NCBI RefSeq assembly: GCF_009389715.1
Contig: NW_024068280.1
Location: 18,501 to 82,500, forward strand
DNA from: Phoenix dactylifera
Taxonomy: Eukaryota > Streptophyta > Magnoliopsida > Arecales > Arecaceae
Direction: 5' to 3'
DNA length: 64,000 nt
The notes below the pieces were generated by a model. That model saw nothing but the letters and a program-made list of their open reading frames with translations, was not told the origin of the DNA and made no database searches. Of this stretch, positions 44,136-54,358 are shown piece after piece. The translations under genes and the position numbers were made by a program. Position 1 is the stretch's first letter. The number at the start of each line of letters is the position of its first letter.

Positions 44136-45687
44136 GCCTCCCTGTTACGCTTGTTATTAGCTGGAGGATTTGATCTTCCGAGTGAGAAGATAAGGGCAAG
44201 GAACGGCCTCTGCTCTGCGGACGTGGGCTAGATGCGTAGAAGATCTGATCCGAATGTTGGGAAGGAGATAAGCTGGGAGCTGATCGCGTTGAAGGAGTCG
44301 GCTTGATCCTTGGATGCAGGGGATGATGCTCACGGTTGAGATGAGGGAAGTCATTGGGAGGACCTCGGAGGAGTTGAATCCACGGACGTTGATTCATTCT
44401 GCATATGGGAGCTGCTGGATTTGCTGGATCTATGGATGTGAAGTGATCCCGAAAATGTTGTGGCTCTGATCCGTGATGAAGAGAAGATGGATGCCGATTA
44501 TGCTGATCAGTGAAGCTCGGGAGGATGACGTTGAATCCTTGCTGGACATGGGATAAGGATGAAAAACAAACGTGGAGATGCACGGGAGAAACGGACGACC
44601 ATGTGGGATGTGCAAAATGCTGGGATGAATCCTTTGCGGGTGGAAGCTGATCGTGTGAGGATTGGTTGCGGATGCTTGGAGGCGGCTCTGTTCTTTGGAT
44701 GCAGAAGGGAAACTGAAGCATGGACGTGAGAGGATCTCGGAGGCTGGGAGGAGCTGGAACTTATCTGTGGGAGGATGGACATGGATCCTACGTGGACAGT
44801 GGGGAACACATGAGATGAGCGGAAGCTTGGGCTTTATCCGTGAATGCTAAAGTTAATCCGAAATGCTATGATGTGTGGGAGGAATCACGTGGATGGGAGG
44901 AAGAAACGGATTCATGAGCTGGGATGCAGGGGATTCGGAGGAGGAAAGAGAAGGCTTGGACTCTGTTTTGTTAAGCTGGAAAGTTTGGACGTGTGATCTG
45001 AGAGGATAATCGTGGGAAGGATGACGATGAACGTGAAGACGTGGAAGCTAGGGAGGGATTTGCGGATGGAGTTGGACCATGGTCGCGGGAGAGGATGGAA
45101 CGCGAGCTTGCATGATGATGCAGACGGCTGGGAATGAGCGTGGACTTTATTCCATGCGTTGAGAAAGGTGATTGGGGTCAACTCGGATTGGTTGGGAGAT
45201 GGCTCTATTTTGAAGCTAAAACAAGGAAGGTCTGGACAGTGGAGGGAAATAGTCTTGATGGGTGAACACGTAAAGAGAAGGAAGACTTGAATGGCTGATT
45301 GCACATGAAGGCTGATCCATGATACATGTTCAAATAGTTCAACGTGGGAGATTTTGGGACAGAATGTTAGAACATGAACAAAAGGTCGAACATGATTGGA
45401 TGTGAAAGAAATAGTAGAGTTGGGATGAACGGCTGAATCAGAAATCTGAGAGGATTTGATTCGCGGGGTGCATGCGATTTGGGTTCAGAGATCATCCCAA
45501 ATGAATTTGACTCGACCTGCATATATTAGACTCGACCAATAAAATCAAGCAAACTCGAATTATCTTTAATAATGCAATGATTAAGGGGAACACATTTTCT
45601 CATATTTAAATTTAAAATATATGCATAGAAATAATGATAAGTGCTATGAGTAAGAGGTTAATTTATGCATTATTTAGCACTTATCAC

Positions 45688-45954
45688 ACCCCCAAACCCA
45701 CATTTTGCTAGTTCTCGAGCAAAATAAAAAAATAGAGAAAGAAATTGTGGAGTAATTGAGTATTCCCTAATTGATTTTGATAAGCACAAAGCATTTTGAG
45801 TATATCTTATGTTGTACTAATAAATTCAATCTAGTGTTTCGGCAAATATGTGTGAATTTCTGTTTAAGTGCCTCGAGCTTTGGTTCAAAGTAATTTGGCT
45901 AAGTGTTGGACCAATTTGAACCAAAGTCTGCATCACGAGTTGACTCCGGGTGTG
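45688..45954 (-). other. Polypurine tract and 3' internal remnant of the gypsy element
   Basis: Minus-strand reading: GCTCGAGAACTAGCAAAATG, then TGGGTTTGGGGGTG directly before the LTR. The phrase about a cis block ending in a G-rich tract is typical of the Athila/Tat group 3' end. Beyond about 45950 a different repeat begins. No coding sequence remains. Confidence 0.5.
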
Positions 45955-46260
45955 TTGCCCAAGGTGACAACCCAAGAGGAGGGGGGGGGGGGGTGAATTG
46001 GGTTTTTCTAAATTTTTGGTGCTTTAAAAGTGTTCTTAGTTAAAGTGCGGTGGATGCTTTCTTAAATTATTTGAATGAATTAAACTAGAGCAAAGATGAA
46101 AGATCATGCAAGAATAAGCATAAGAACAAGCACAACACAAACACAACGATATATAGTGGTTCGGTGCACCCTAAGGCACCTACGTCCACTCCCCAAGCGT
46201 TCCCTTGGGAATTTTACTATAACCCCTCAGATTACAGTAGGATTGTTTTCCGGGCTCACA

Positions 46261-46435
46261 ATCAAAAATCTTTACAATTGATTTTTCAGGATCACCAATA
46301 AACCTAACTATTGGTTTTACGGGCTCACCAACAACCTACGTTGGTTTTGTGGGCTCACCAACAACCTATGTTGGTTTTACGGGCTTACCAACAACCTACG
46401 TTGGTTTTACAGGCTTACCAACAAACCTTACAACA
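46261..46435 (+). repeat. 30 bp tandem hairpin array
   Basis: Units begin at 46261, 46291, 46321, 46351, 46381 and 46411 (partial), exactly 30 bases apart. Each holds an inverted repeat with complementary changes: AATCAA...TTGATT, ACCAAT...ATTGGT, ACCAAC...GTTGGT (three times). The stem is thus preserved while its sequence changes. Confidence 0.85.
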
Positions 46436-46844
46436 AGAATAAAGAACAAGGAACTAAAGCTCCTAAATGAGCAAATAAAACAATTATGAGCTACAAAGAA
46501 GAGTTTAGAATATAATTATCGCTTTAATAAGGCTCTTCTCTTCTTTGTCAAGATTGCTTCACTCTTCAAGGGTTGGTGGAGCTCTTAATGTCTCTTGGAA
46601 TCTGCTCAACCACTTTCTTTTGGCTCTTTGAATGAAGCTTGCCTTGCTAGGATTTTCTCTTGAATGCACTGATATTTTTTCAAAAGCTTACTTCCTCTGA
46701 TGAATACTTCCTCTTAAATACTTCTCCATCCTCCAAATAGTCCTTTCTGACCGTTGGATTGAAGAAACTAGCCGTTTATAGCCGTTGGGAGTCCAAAATG
46801 CACTTCTGCACAACTAGCCGTTATGCTTCTGCCCGTGCTTGGGT

Positions 46845-47165
46845 CGATCCAAACTTTCCTGGGGTCGACTCAAACCACTGTTCATCAGACTTGGGTCAGC
46901 TCAAGCTTTTCTTGGGTCGGCCCTCTCAGAAAATCCAGAGACTTGCTTTCTTGACATTTCAATCTGGGGTCGACTCAACTTTTTCAATGGGTCGGCTCAA
47001 CTTGGGGTCGGCTCCACCTGGGGTCGGCTCAAGAAAACTTGGGGTCGGCCCTCTCAGTAAATTCCAAAAGGCTGTATTTTCAGATGGCTGAAGCTGGAGT
47101 CGGCCCGAGCTTTTTCTGGGGTCGACCCAAGCTGGGGTCGGCCCGAGCTTTTCTTGGGTCGACCC
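46845..47165 (+). repeat. GGGTCGRCYC word cluster
   Basis: About a dozen occurrences of GGGTCGACTC, GGGTCGGCTC, GGGTCGGCCC or GGGTCGACCC separated by 10-40 variable bases (AAGCTTTTCTT, AACTTGG). The words are palindromic or near-palindromic and some contain a SalI-type GTCGAC core. A similar word is used in the LTR at 43668-43790. Confidence 0.7.
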
Positions 47166-47187
47166 AAGATCTGTGTCATTTGTGCCA

Positions 47188-49512
47188 TGTTAGATGTATG
47201 CCCTAGAAGCCAATCTGACTGACACATTGTTAATTCTAGGAACATAATTTTGTACTTGACTATTTATTATTGAATAAATAAAAGGCATCTTTTCATTCAT
47301 ATTATTTATGTGTCTATGAATCGTCCAAAAAATTAATAAGATGATGATGCATATTCTCAAGAGTTGAGAATTTGAGCCATGTATCATTGGTGATTAATTT
47401 CTAAATGCTCCTGATCAATGGATCATCACGAGGACGGTGATCGATCCGATCAGTGCACAGATCACTTTCCTTCTGGATGGACGAGACTTGAGTCCACAAT
47501 GTAGGGACACTGAAGTGATAGTGCAGGTGCTTGTTAGAGAACAAGGGTACTGAGCGTGACCAAGACAAGAAGTCACTTGGATGTCTATCCACTCGTCAGT
47601 GACTTGCTTGATGTTGCAGTAGTATGACTGGTCCTTTGACCTGCGGTGCTTCAGCTACTCACAGTGAGGTTATTGTAGTTTGACTACACGTATACATGGT
47701 CTCTAGTCATATAGGTCCTTGTAGTGTAGATTGGCTGCAGTAAGTTCACTGTAGGAGTAGGGTATGCACTTACATGGAATCTATCGACCTTGATAGAAGA
47801 GGAGTGATCCTATGTGATTTGTTAGACTGAGTTCTAAGACCTTGGCCAGGGCAGTAATATAAAGTGGAGAAAGAGTTTTCCACTATCGAACTCGAGTCGA
47901 ATAAATCTTGACATATGACAGACGAAGGGGTTTGACGAGTTATCCATGACCTCCGTCCTGTAGGGATCCATGATAGTAGGACTGTATCACACGATAACTA
48001 CACCTAGAGGTTCATCATTCTATTCTACTGGGTAGCCACTACATGCTGCTAGGTGTCACTGGTGGATGGTGGGACTCACAGAGATTATCTCGATGATCGA
48101 TAAACCCTAATGAGTAGAGTTGGAATCGTTCCAATCCATTGAAAGGAGTTTTCAATGATATTGTGATAGAGATCATAATATATCTCACTACCAGTCAGAG
48201 TAGAACCTATGGGGTCACACACACTAGAAGTAATGACCGATCCGATGGTTGAATCGTGATTAGGAATCATAAGTAATCAATTTGATTGATAATAAGTTGA
48301 AGAAGGAACAAAGGGAATTGATTAATTGGACTTAAAACAAGAGTCCTGCTTGGAGTAGGATTCATAGAGTCCTAATTAGATTAGGACTAGAAATTCTACT
48401 TGGACTGGAATTCCTACTTGGACTGGGAATCCTATTTGGAGTAGGACTAGGAGTCCTACTTGGAGTAGGATTCATAGAGTCCTAATTGGATTAGGACAGG
48501 AATCCTACTTGGACTGGGATTCCTACTTGGACTGGGAATCCTATTAGGAGTAGGACTAGGATTCCTATTTGGAGTAGGATTCCTATAATCCTAATTAGAT
48601 TAGGAGTTTTGAATTAAATTTGGATTCCTACTTGGAGTAGGATTCCTAGAGTCCTAATCGGATTAGGACTTCAAATTCAAATTAGAGTCCTAATTGGATT
48701 AGGACTAGAATTAAACAAATCCTAATTGGATTAGGATTTCTTAAGTCCTAATTAATTATTAATCCAATGAATCAAGATGGCTCCTAATTAGATTAGGATT
48801 GAAGAGTTCAATTGAGTCATGGTTCATTCAAGTTCTAATTGGATTAGGACTAGCATAGATTGAACCCAATTGATTCATGATTTGGACTAAACCAAATAGG
48901 AGCCCTAGATGCTATTTAAGAGGAGGCTTGGGGGCTGACCTAATTCATATGAGAAGCTCTCCCCTTGTGGCCGTACGCCCCCTTTCTCCTCTCCTCTTGG
49001 ATCAGCCGCAAGCAAGAAGGAAAAAGATCCATGGTGGTCTCCTTCTTCCTTCTCCGTTTGGGATTCAACGCAAGAAAAGGAAAGGCTGCATCTAGCTTTT
49101 TGGATCTTCTTCCTTGATCCTTTCATCTTCTTCCTCCTCCCTCTAGCATTCAAGGGTTGATTGAAAGGAAGGTGATCAGCCATCAAAGTAATCTCTGCAA
49201 GGGAGCTAGCACCCCGGGGAGATTGGAGCACTTGGATTGGTCCTCTGCTTCGTGTGGATACCCGTAGAGGCCGGGCACTTGAACGGCTTCAAGCGAACCC
49301 TCATCCAAAACCACGATCATCAGTTTGCGGTGATCATCTACCCGCACAAGGTGAAGATCTGATCTTCTAATGTTTTTAAAAGTTTTTAATCCTTATCTAT
49401 CTACGAACGGTTTTTGAACAACGTTCATGCGATGAACGGTTGATCCCGCGCATGCCTCTTCCGCTGCATCTGAATTTTTGAATTTCAGCGGCATGGGCGG
49501 GGCTTTCTAACA
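47188..49512 (+). repeat. Long 5' LTR of the Copia element
   Basis: 2325 bp. TATA-like TATTTAA at 48913-48919, about 600 bases before the LTR end. Its U3 part contains the covarying hairpin array (48340-48860). The TGTTAGATGTATGCCCTAGA start is close to the other Copia LTR at 33938/40113, so the two share a broader LTR family even though lengths differ about twofold. Confidence 0.9.
48340..48860 (+). repeat. Array of covarying 17 bp hairpins in the LTR U3
   Basis: Many copies of a 17-base inverted repeat with loop TGG or TAG: TCCTAATTGGATTAGGA, TCCTAATTAGATTAGGA and TCCTACTTGGAGTAGGA. The seven-base arms change together (AAT with ATT, ACT with AGT). Spacers are irregular, so it is not a simple tandem satellite. 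Confidence 0.85.
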
Positions 49513-51062
49513 GTGGTATCAGAGCCTAGGCTTCGTAGATTAAGGTAAAGATTAATTATTAATAGGCTTATTAGATCTGAAAATTGAAGGAATATGCATG
49601 CTGAAAATTTTCTGCATGCAGATTTTTTCTAGGGTGCTGATTTTTGCATGCTGATTTTTATGTGATAAGATGATGATTCTAATTGCATTATTAATGAGAT
49701 TACAAAGTTTGGAATCATGATTAGCATGATCAGCAACCTAGGTCATGAGATAATCAGTTAGTTTTCAGATCTGAAAATTATAATTGCTGCATGTGGTGAT
49801 GATCATAGGATTCAAACCCTTTTGGTATTAAATGTAAAGACCTGCGATGTGATCTGCAATGTCATGTAATTTTTCAGATGCTTGCATGCATCTTATTTGA
49901 TGTTTTGAGAGGCCCGCGTGCCTCCTAAAAGAAGATGTAATTTATTATTATTTTTATTTTACATCTGGTTGTATTTCTGTGATGTGATGTACGTCAACGA
50001 TCAAGTTGAAGACAAGGCATGAGATGAACAGGGGTCTAAGCGGTTGATGGCGATTGGACAAGAGTTGATCAAGGATCGAATCAAGGAGGCTTGGAACCAA
50101 TTCAAGAGTTAAAGACCAGTTGATCGATTGACGTGCATGTGCTTGTAATACGACCTAACTAGAATCCATGATCATCACCTATTTAAAGTTTAGCTTTAAT
50201 TATTGCTGCGATTATAACTGCCTGCAATGTGCCGTTTGCATGTGATGTGAATGAGAGTCGGGTAGATAGGTTTACATGTGATGTAGCAAACCCAATTGAG
50301 ACCTAAATTAAAACCTCCTCAATCAAGTCGAGAGTGAACCAACATGAGCAAGTCATATTAGATTAATTGATCTAATTGGTGTCTAGGAAAGCATGAAAGA
50401 TGGTTACTTAATTAGGACCTTACTCTCTGAGTAAGGGGAGCCTCCCACCTGCTTACCTGGCCAATTGTTCGATTACCTCTTATGAAAAGCTCAAGGTTGC
50501 AAACACTAAGACCTGATTAACCAATATTAAGTCAATAGGTCTTCCACTGTAGTAGGGCTGCTAAAGCCTTTCTGATGTTGATTTGTCTCGGCTGGATACA
50601 GTGGTCAAGTTGCATCGGGGGGCTGGACCTCTCTATAGACATGAGATGTTGTAGGGTAAAGATGGGGTTGGGCACCAATAACTGTTAGGTGAGGACCCAA
50701 TGACGACTTTATTCCTACGGTTATACGGTGGGTCTGACTTAACTAAGAAATGGGACCAATAACTGTTAGGTGAGGTTTTCATGGCTTAGAGACCAAGTTG
50801 CACTGCAACATGCTTGAGAAGCATTGTACAAGAGTTGTACATTCATCAATCTATGTGTCACCAATAACTGTTAGGTGAGGTGGCATGTAAATCGGTGGGA
50901 CCACAGTACCCACTAGAAATCCTAGTCGTGTGAGATTTCCGTTTTCCTACCAGGGAAGTGTGAGGAATTCGAGAAAATAGTGGGAGTTACATTTGTTCTA
51001 AAAGACCATAGAACAGATTAGGATCAAGTACAAAAGTCTAACTAGAATCTTTACTCTCTGCA
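49513..51062 (+). other. Non-coding leader of the Copia element
   Basis: About 1.5 kb between the primer site and gag. It contains three copies of CAATAACTGTTAGGTGAGG (50676-50694, 50757-50775 and 50862-50880) spaced about 80 and 105 bases apart in otherwise unrelated sequence. No convincing ORF. The positions fit a packaging or RNA-structure region, which is inference only. Confidence 0.55.
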
Positions 51063-52398
51063 GATCATAATGTCAGCCTCAAACCCTTTTGACTCATATC
51101 TTATAGAACAACTATTTGACCAAACCCAATTATAAAGACTGGCTCCGCAAATTTCAAAATAGTTTTGAATTATGAGAAATTAGGGTATGTGCTAGACCAT
51201 GGAATCCCCGTGTTACCAATCTATCCGATCACTGATCAGCATAAGACGCATGCTAAGTGGACGAACAATGACAATAAAGTTAGGTGCTGCACAACGGCAT
51301 CCATGTCCAATGAATTACAATGCTAGCATGAGAACATGAGACTGCCAGGGACATATTAAATCACCTGCAAGAGTTGTATGGTGATCAGAGTCACGCAGCT
51401 CGGTTTGAAGTGTCCAAGAGGCTCTTCAAAGCCAAGATGCACGATGGGTAGTCTGTCCATGATCATGGTTTGACCATGATAAAGGACTTAGAGAAGCTTG
51501 AGAAGCTTGGCATGACCATGCACAAGGAATTGCAAACGAATTTGATCCCGCAATTCCTTCCAGCTTCATATGAATAGTTTATAGTAAACTACCATATGAA
51601 CAAGGTTGTATGCACTAAAATAGAATTGTTAAATAAATTGGTAACTACCTTAGGGACCTTGAAGAAGTTCAAGGGGCATCGTTTTCGCTGTCAAGTTGGT
51701 TTCTACTTTCAAGAGAGAGTCTATTTGGAAGAAGAAGCCTGCGAAGAAGCAGAAGACTAAGAAAACACCAAGTAAGAAAGTTCCAAGAAAAAGGCCAATT
51801 GCAAGGAAAAGTGTTTCCATTGCATCATGGACGGCCATTGAAAGAGGAACTGTCCTACATACATGGGAAGCATAAAGAACATGAAGGGTGACAGACCTTC
51901 AGAAGGTTTGTCAGATATGCTCAGGATACTTAGGGACTGTTACCTATTGCTAGCAGAAATTTGATTTCTGTATTTTATTTAGCATAGAAAGATTTTTATT
52001 TAAAAATAAATTGATTCAACATGGTTTTAAGATTGACAGTCTCTATCACATACATATGGATGTATCTGTGAATATATCTGAGCAAACAGTGAATACCATA
52101 GGATCTAATGAGATAAATCTAAAGTATTTATGGCACCTCAGGCTTAGCCATATAGGAGAAGACAGAATAAACAAATTGGAGAAACATGAGCTTTTGGGCT
52201 CATTGACTTCCGAGTCATATTTGATTTGTGAATTCTGTCTTCAAGGAAAGATGGCCAAATTATCCTTTGTAGGACACAGGGAGGTCCACTGAAATACTTA
52301 CCCTAGTTCACACTGATGTGTGTGGCCCATTCGATGTGCAGGCTAGGGGTTGTAATTTTTACTTCATTTTACCGATGATTACTCACGGTATGGATATG
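51063..52398 (+). pseudogene. Copia gag to partial integrase, degenerate and truncated
   Basis: ATG near 51070 (MSASNPFDSYLIEQLF), then gag UBN2-type text across frames: FELEKLGYVLDHGIPVLP-like near 51190, then LYGDQSHAARFEVSKRLFKA near 51400 and HKELQTNLIPQFLPASYEQF near 51520. Zinc knuckle CFHCIMDGHWKRNC near 51815. GAG-pre-integrase: LWHLRLSHIGEDRINKLEKH near 52126. Integrase begins LVHTDVCGPFDVQARG near 52305. Several stops and frame changes break it, and the Athila insertion removes the rest. Confidence 0.85.
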
Positions 52399-53936
52399 TG
52401 ATGAGAGCACAAAAGTGCGATCTATACATCACTTAAATTAGTATTATTGCTAACAAATAATGATAAAAGTGCTGCATTAATATTATATTTTTGTGGGGTG
52501 CAGGTGATTATTATAAATCAAAGCTAAGATGCGCATTGGGTCCAAACATCACCGAGTCCGTGAGCCAGCTCTCCCGAGTTCCAGCCACATCAACCTTCTC
52601 AGACCTCGTCCGCGTGTGATCAGCTCCCATCATCCCGCGAGCAAAATCCACCGCGATCTAGCCTCTCCCAGACATCCCGCGTCCGTGATCTCAGCCACGC
52701 ATCCCAGCTCCAAACCTCCTTCCGTTCGCGATCGGATCTTTGCCGCGTCTGCAAGCCAGCCGTCCACGGTTCATCCTCCTCACAAGCGCACACCTCATCC
52801 CAGCAAAGATCCAGCTTCCGTCCGCTTCTTCCGCGAGCCATCCACCATGTCCCAGCGCGTGTGATCCGCTCATCCCGTTCATCTCATGAATTCGACTCTG
52901 CATCCCAGCCAGGATCCGTGATCAGCTTCCTTCACGCGTCCGGAGATCCCGCGGCCAGCCGGGATGTATGCTTCGAACGACCACCCAACCTCCCTTACCG
53001 AAGATCCCGGCTTCTGTGAAGCTTCCCTGCAGCCACGTTCACGGCCAGCCAGCATCCGAATCCCAGCAACCATGACCCCGCGATCATGACCCCGCGATCC
53101 ACGCCCCAGATTCATCGGGTCAGCTCATCACCACCGCATGTGAAGAAGGGATCGAAGGCCAGCTTGACACCTCTCTCGGTTGGGGGGGGGGGAGTTGTTA
53201 TATATATCCCCCATTCGGTGAACCAGGAGCCGGAGTCCCCATTCAAAGAAGAAACAGAGGAGCCCCTGTTATTCAAAAGAAAAAGAAAGGGAACAGGGGA
53301 GCCCCTGTTTCCGAAAAGAATAGAAAAAAAAAAGAGAAAAGAGGGACTAATGTTTGAATTGAGTGGCTAATTTCTTAGGGAGGGAGATGGAGGAACCTTT
53401 GATGTATTGCTCTTTGAAGTAAACTCTAAATTTTTGCCTTCAATGAATCATATTTACTGATATGTTTTTGATCCATGCATAGTTATTTCGTAGATAGCTC
53501 TTTAATGGATTATGATTATTGATATATGGATTGCTTTAGTATTTGATTCATCGTAGACGTAGAAAGCACGATGAATGCTTAGAAATTGAGTTCATATGTT
53601 CATGAAATATATACCATGATTAGATCTATCCTACCATTCATTTTTAATCAAAAACCATAGAGTTTATTTCTTGGATGCAATATCATCAAGGGGGATTCCA
53701 GATCCCTACCATCTTTATTTCATTGAACTTTGTTTAGTTGCATATCATCTTTGTTTTTAATTTCTGAAAATCAAAACATCATCTTAATCCACGAATTTAT
53801 TGAATTAATTAATCTAAAATTATATTAAATAATCTAATATATATTTCGTTCCCTGAGGATTCGACCTCGGACTCCCGAGATTTTACTACTTGTGCGATTC
53901 TCCTGCACTTGGGAGAACAATTTTATTTTTGCATCA
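52399..53936 (+). repeat. 5' LTR of the Athila-type element
   Basis: 1538 bp with 5 bp inverted ends. TATA element TATATATAT at 53199-53207, just after a run of 10-12 G (53182-53192). The GC-rich 52520-53110 portion has many CCGCGATC and CATCCCGC phrases and no stop-poor gene; the frames there are not proteins. The terminal part has CTGAGGATTCGACCTCGGAC, common in this LTR class. Confidence 0.9.
53199..53207 (+). promoter_or_regulatory. TATA box of the Athila LTR
   Basis: GTTGTTATATATATCCCCC follows a G run. About 740 bases before the LTR end. Confidence 0.55.
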
Positions 53937-53942
53937 AGTTTT

Positions 53943-53961
53943 TGGTGCCGTTGCCGGAGAA
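53943..53961 (+). other. Primer binding site, tRNA-Asp type
   Basis: TGGTGCCGTTGCCGGAGA six bases after the LTR end. The Athila/Tat consensus site begins TGGCGCCGTTGCC, so one base differs. The assignment to tRNA-Asp rests on that known family. Confidence 0.8.
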
Positions 53962-54358
53962 CGGCTGATTTATTAGTATAATTTTAGATTTAATCAGTAT
54001 CTTATTATTTAGTCTTTTTCTTTCAAAAAAAAAAAAAATTCTGCTGTTTTTATTTCCTGCACAGTCTGCATCAAACTCTGATATCTGAGTAATCCACCGT
54101 CTGATTGCACTCAAATATCTGATACTTTTAGGACCATTAAATTAATATAAACTTTGCTGCTGTCTGCTTTGAATTTTCTGTGTTTAATTTTTTTGTTTAG
54201 AATCAGAATTTTATTATCATCATATCTCATTAACCCTTGTTGCTACTTGAAAATTGATAAGAACTTTAAGAAAAGATCAAGGGTAATCATTAAAAAAAAA
54301 TAAAAATAAATAAAAAAAACAAAAAAAACAAACAAATAAATAAACTCTGAAATTTTGT

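Larger units (their letters stand above)
40465..45687 (-). mobile_element. Gypsy (Athila/Tat-type) 3' LTR, minus strand, split by a Copia fragment
   Basis: Right end on the minus strand reads TGATAAGTGCTAAATAATGC (45687 leftward); left end reads AAAATTGACTATCA (ending 40465). Ends TGATA...TATCA form a 5 bp inverted repeat. A purine tract GTGGGTTTGGGGGTG precedes it (45688-45703, minus strand), so this is a 3' LTR. Host LTR sequence is 43814-45687 plus 40465 to about 40936, together about 2.35 kb, with the Copia fragment between. A TATA element (TATAAAAG, minus) is at 44128-44135. The left portion has the phrase GATCGATACCCGTAATCACT seen at 3' ends of this LTR class. Open frames at 44131-45304 are in the LTR and not genes. 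Confidence 0.75.
45955..47187 (+). repeat. Unclassified dispersed repeat, probably part of an LTR
   Basis: Starts near TGTTGCCCAAGGTGACAACC, followed by a 14-base G run and GTGAATTGGGTTTTTCT. It continues with TATAGTGGTTCGGTGCACCC. This kind of sequence is dispersed in many plant genomes, but I cannot name the family. It includes a 30 bp hairpin array (46261-46435) and a cluster of GGGTCGACTC/GGGTCGGCTC words (46845-47165). It is interrupted at 47187 by a Copia LTR. No protein domain. Confidence 0.45.
47188..52398 (+). mobile_element. Copia element with a 2.3 kb LTR, cut by the Athila insertion
   Basis: LTR 47188-49512 has perfect 7 bp inverted ends TGTTAGA...TCTAACA. The primer site TGGTATCAGAGCC (initiator Met tRNA) begins at 49514. 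A long leader, then gag, zinc knuckle, GAG-pre-integrase and the first part of integrase follow, until 52398, where an Athila LTR begins TGATGAGAGC. Reverse transcriptase and the 3' LTR are not in the window. Confidence 0.9.

Noticed and set aside
44131-45304. Minus-strand genes of 100-196 codons
   Set aside because: They lie inside a gypsy LTR with identifiable ends and no protein similarity.
52529-53115. ORFs in the Athila LTR
   Set aside because: They overlap the LTR U3/R and show repetitive CCGCGATC words, not codon bias.
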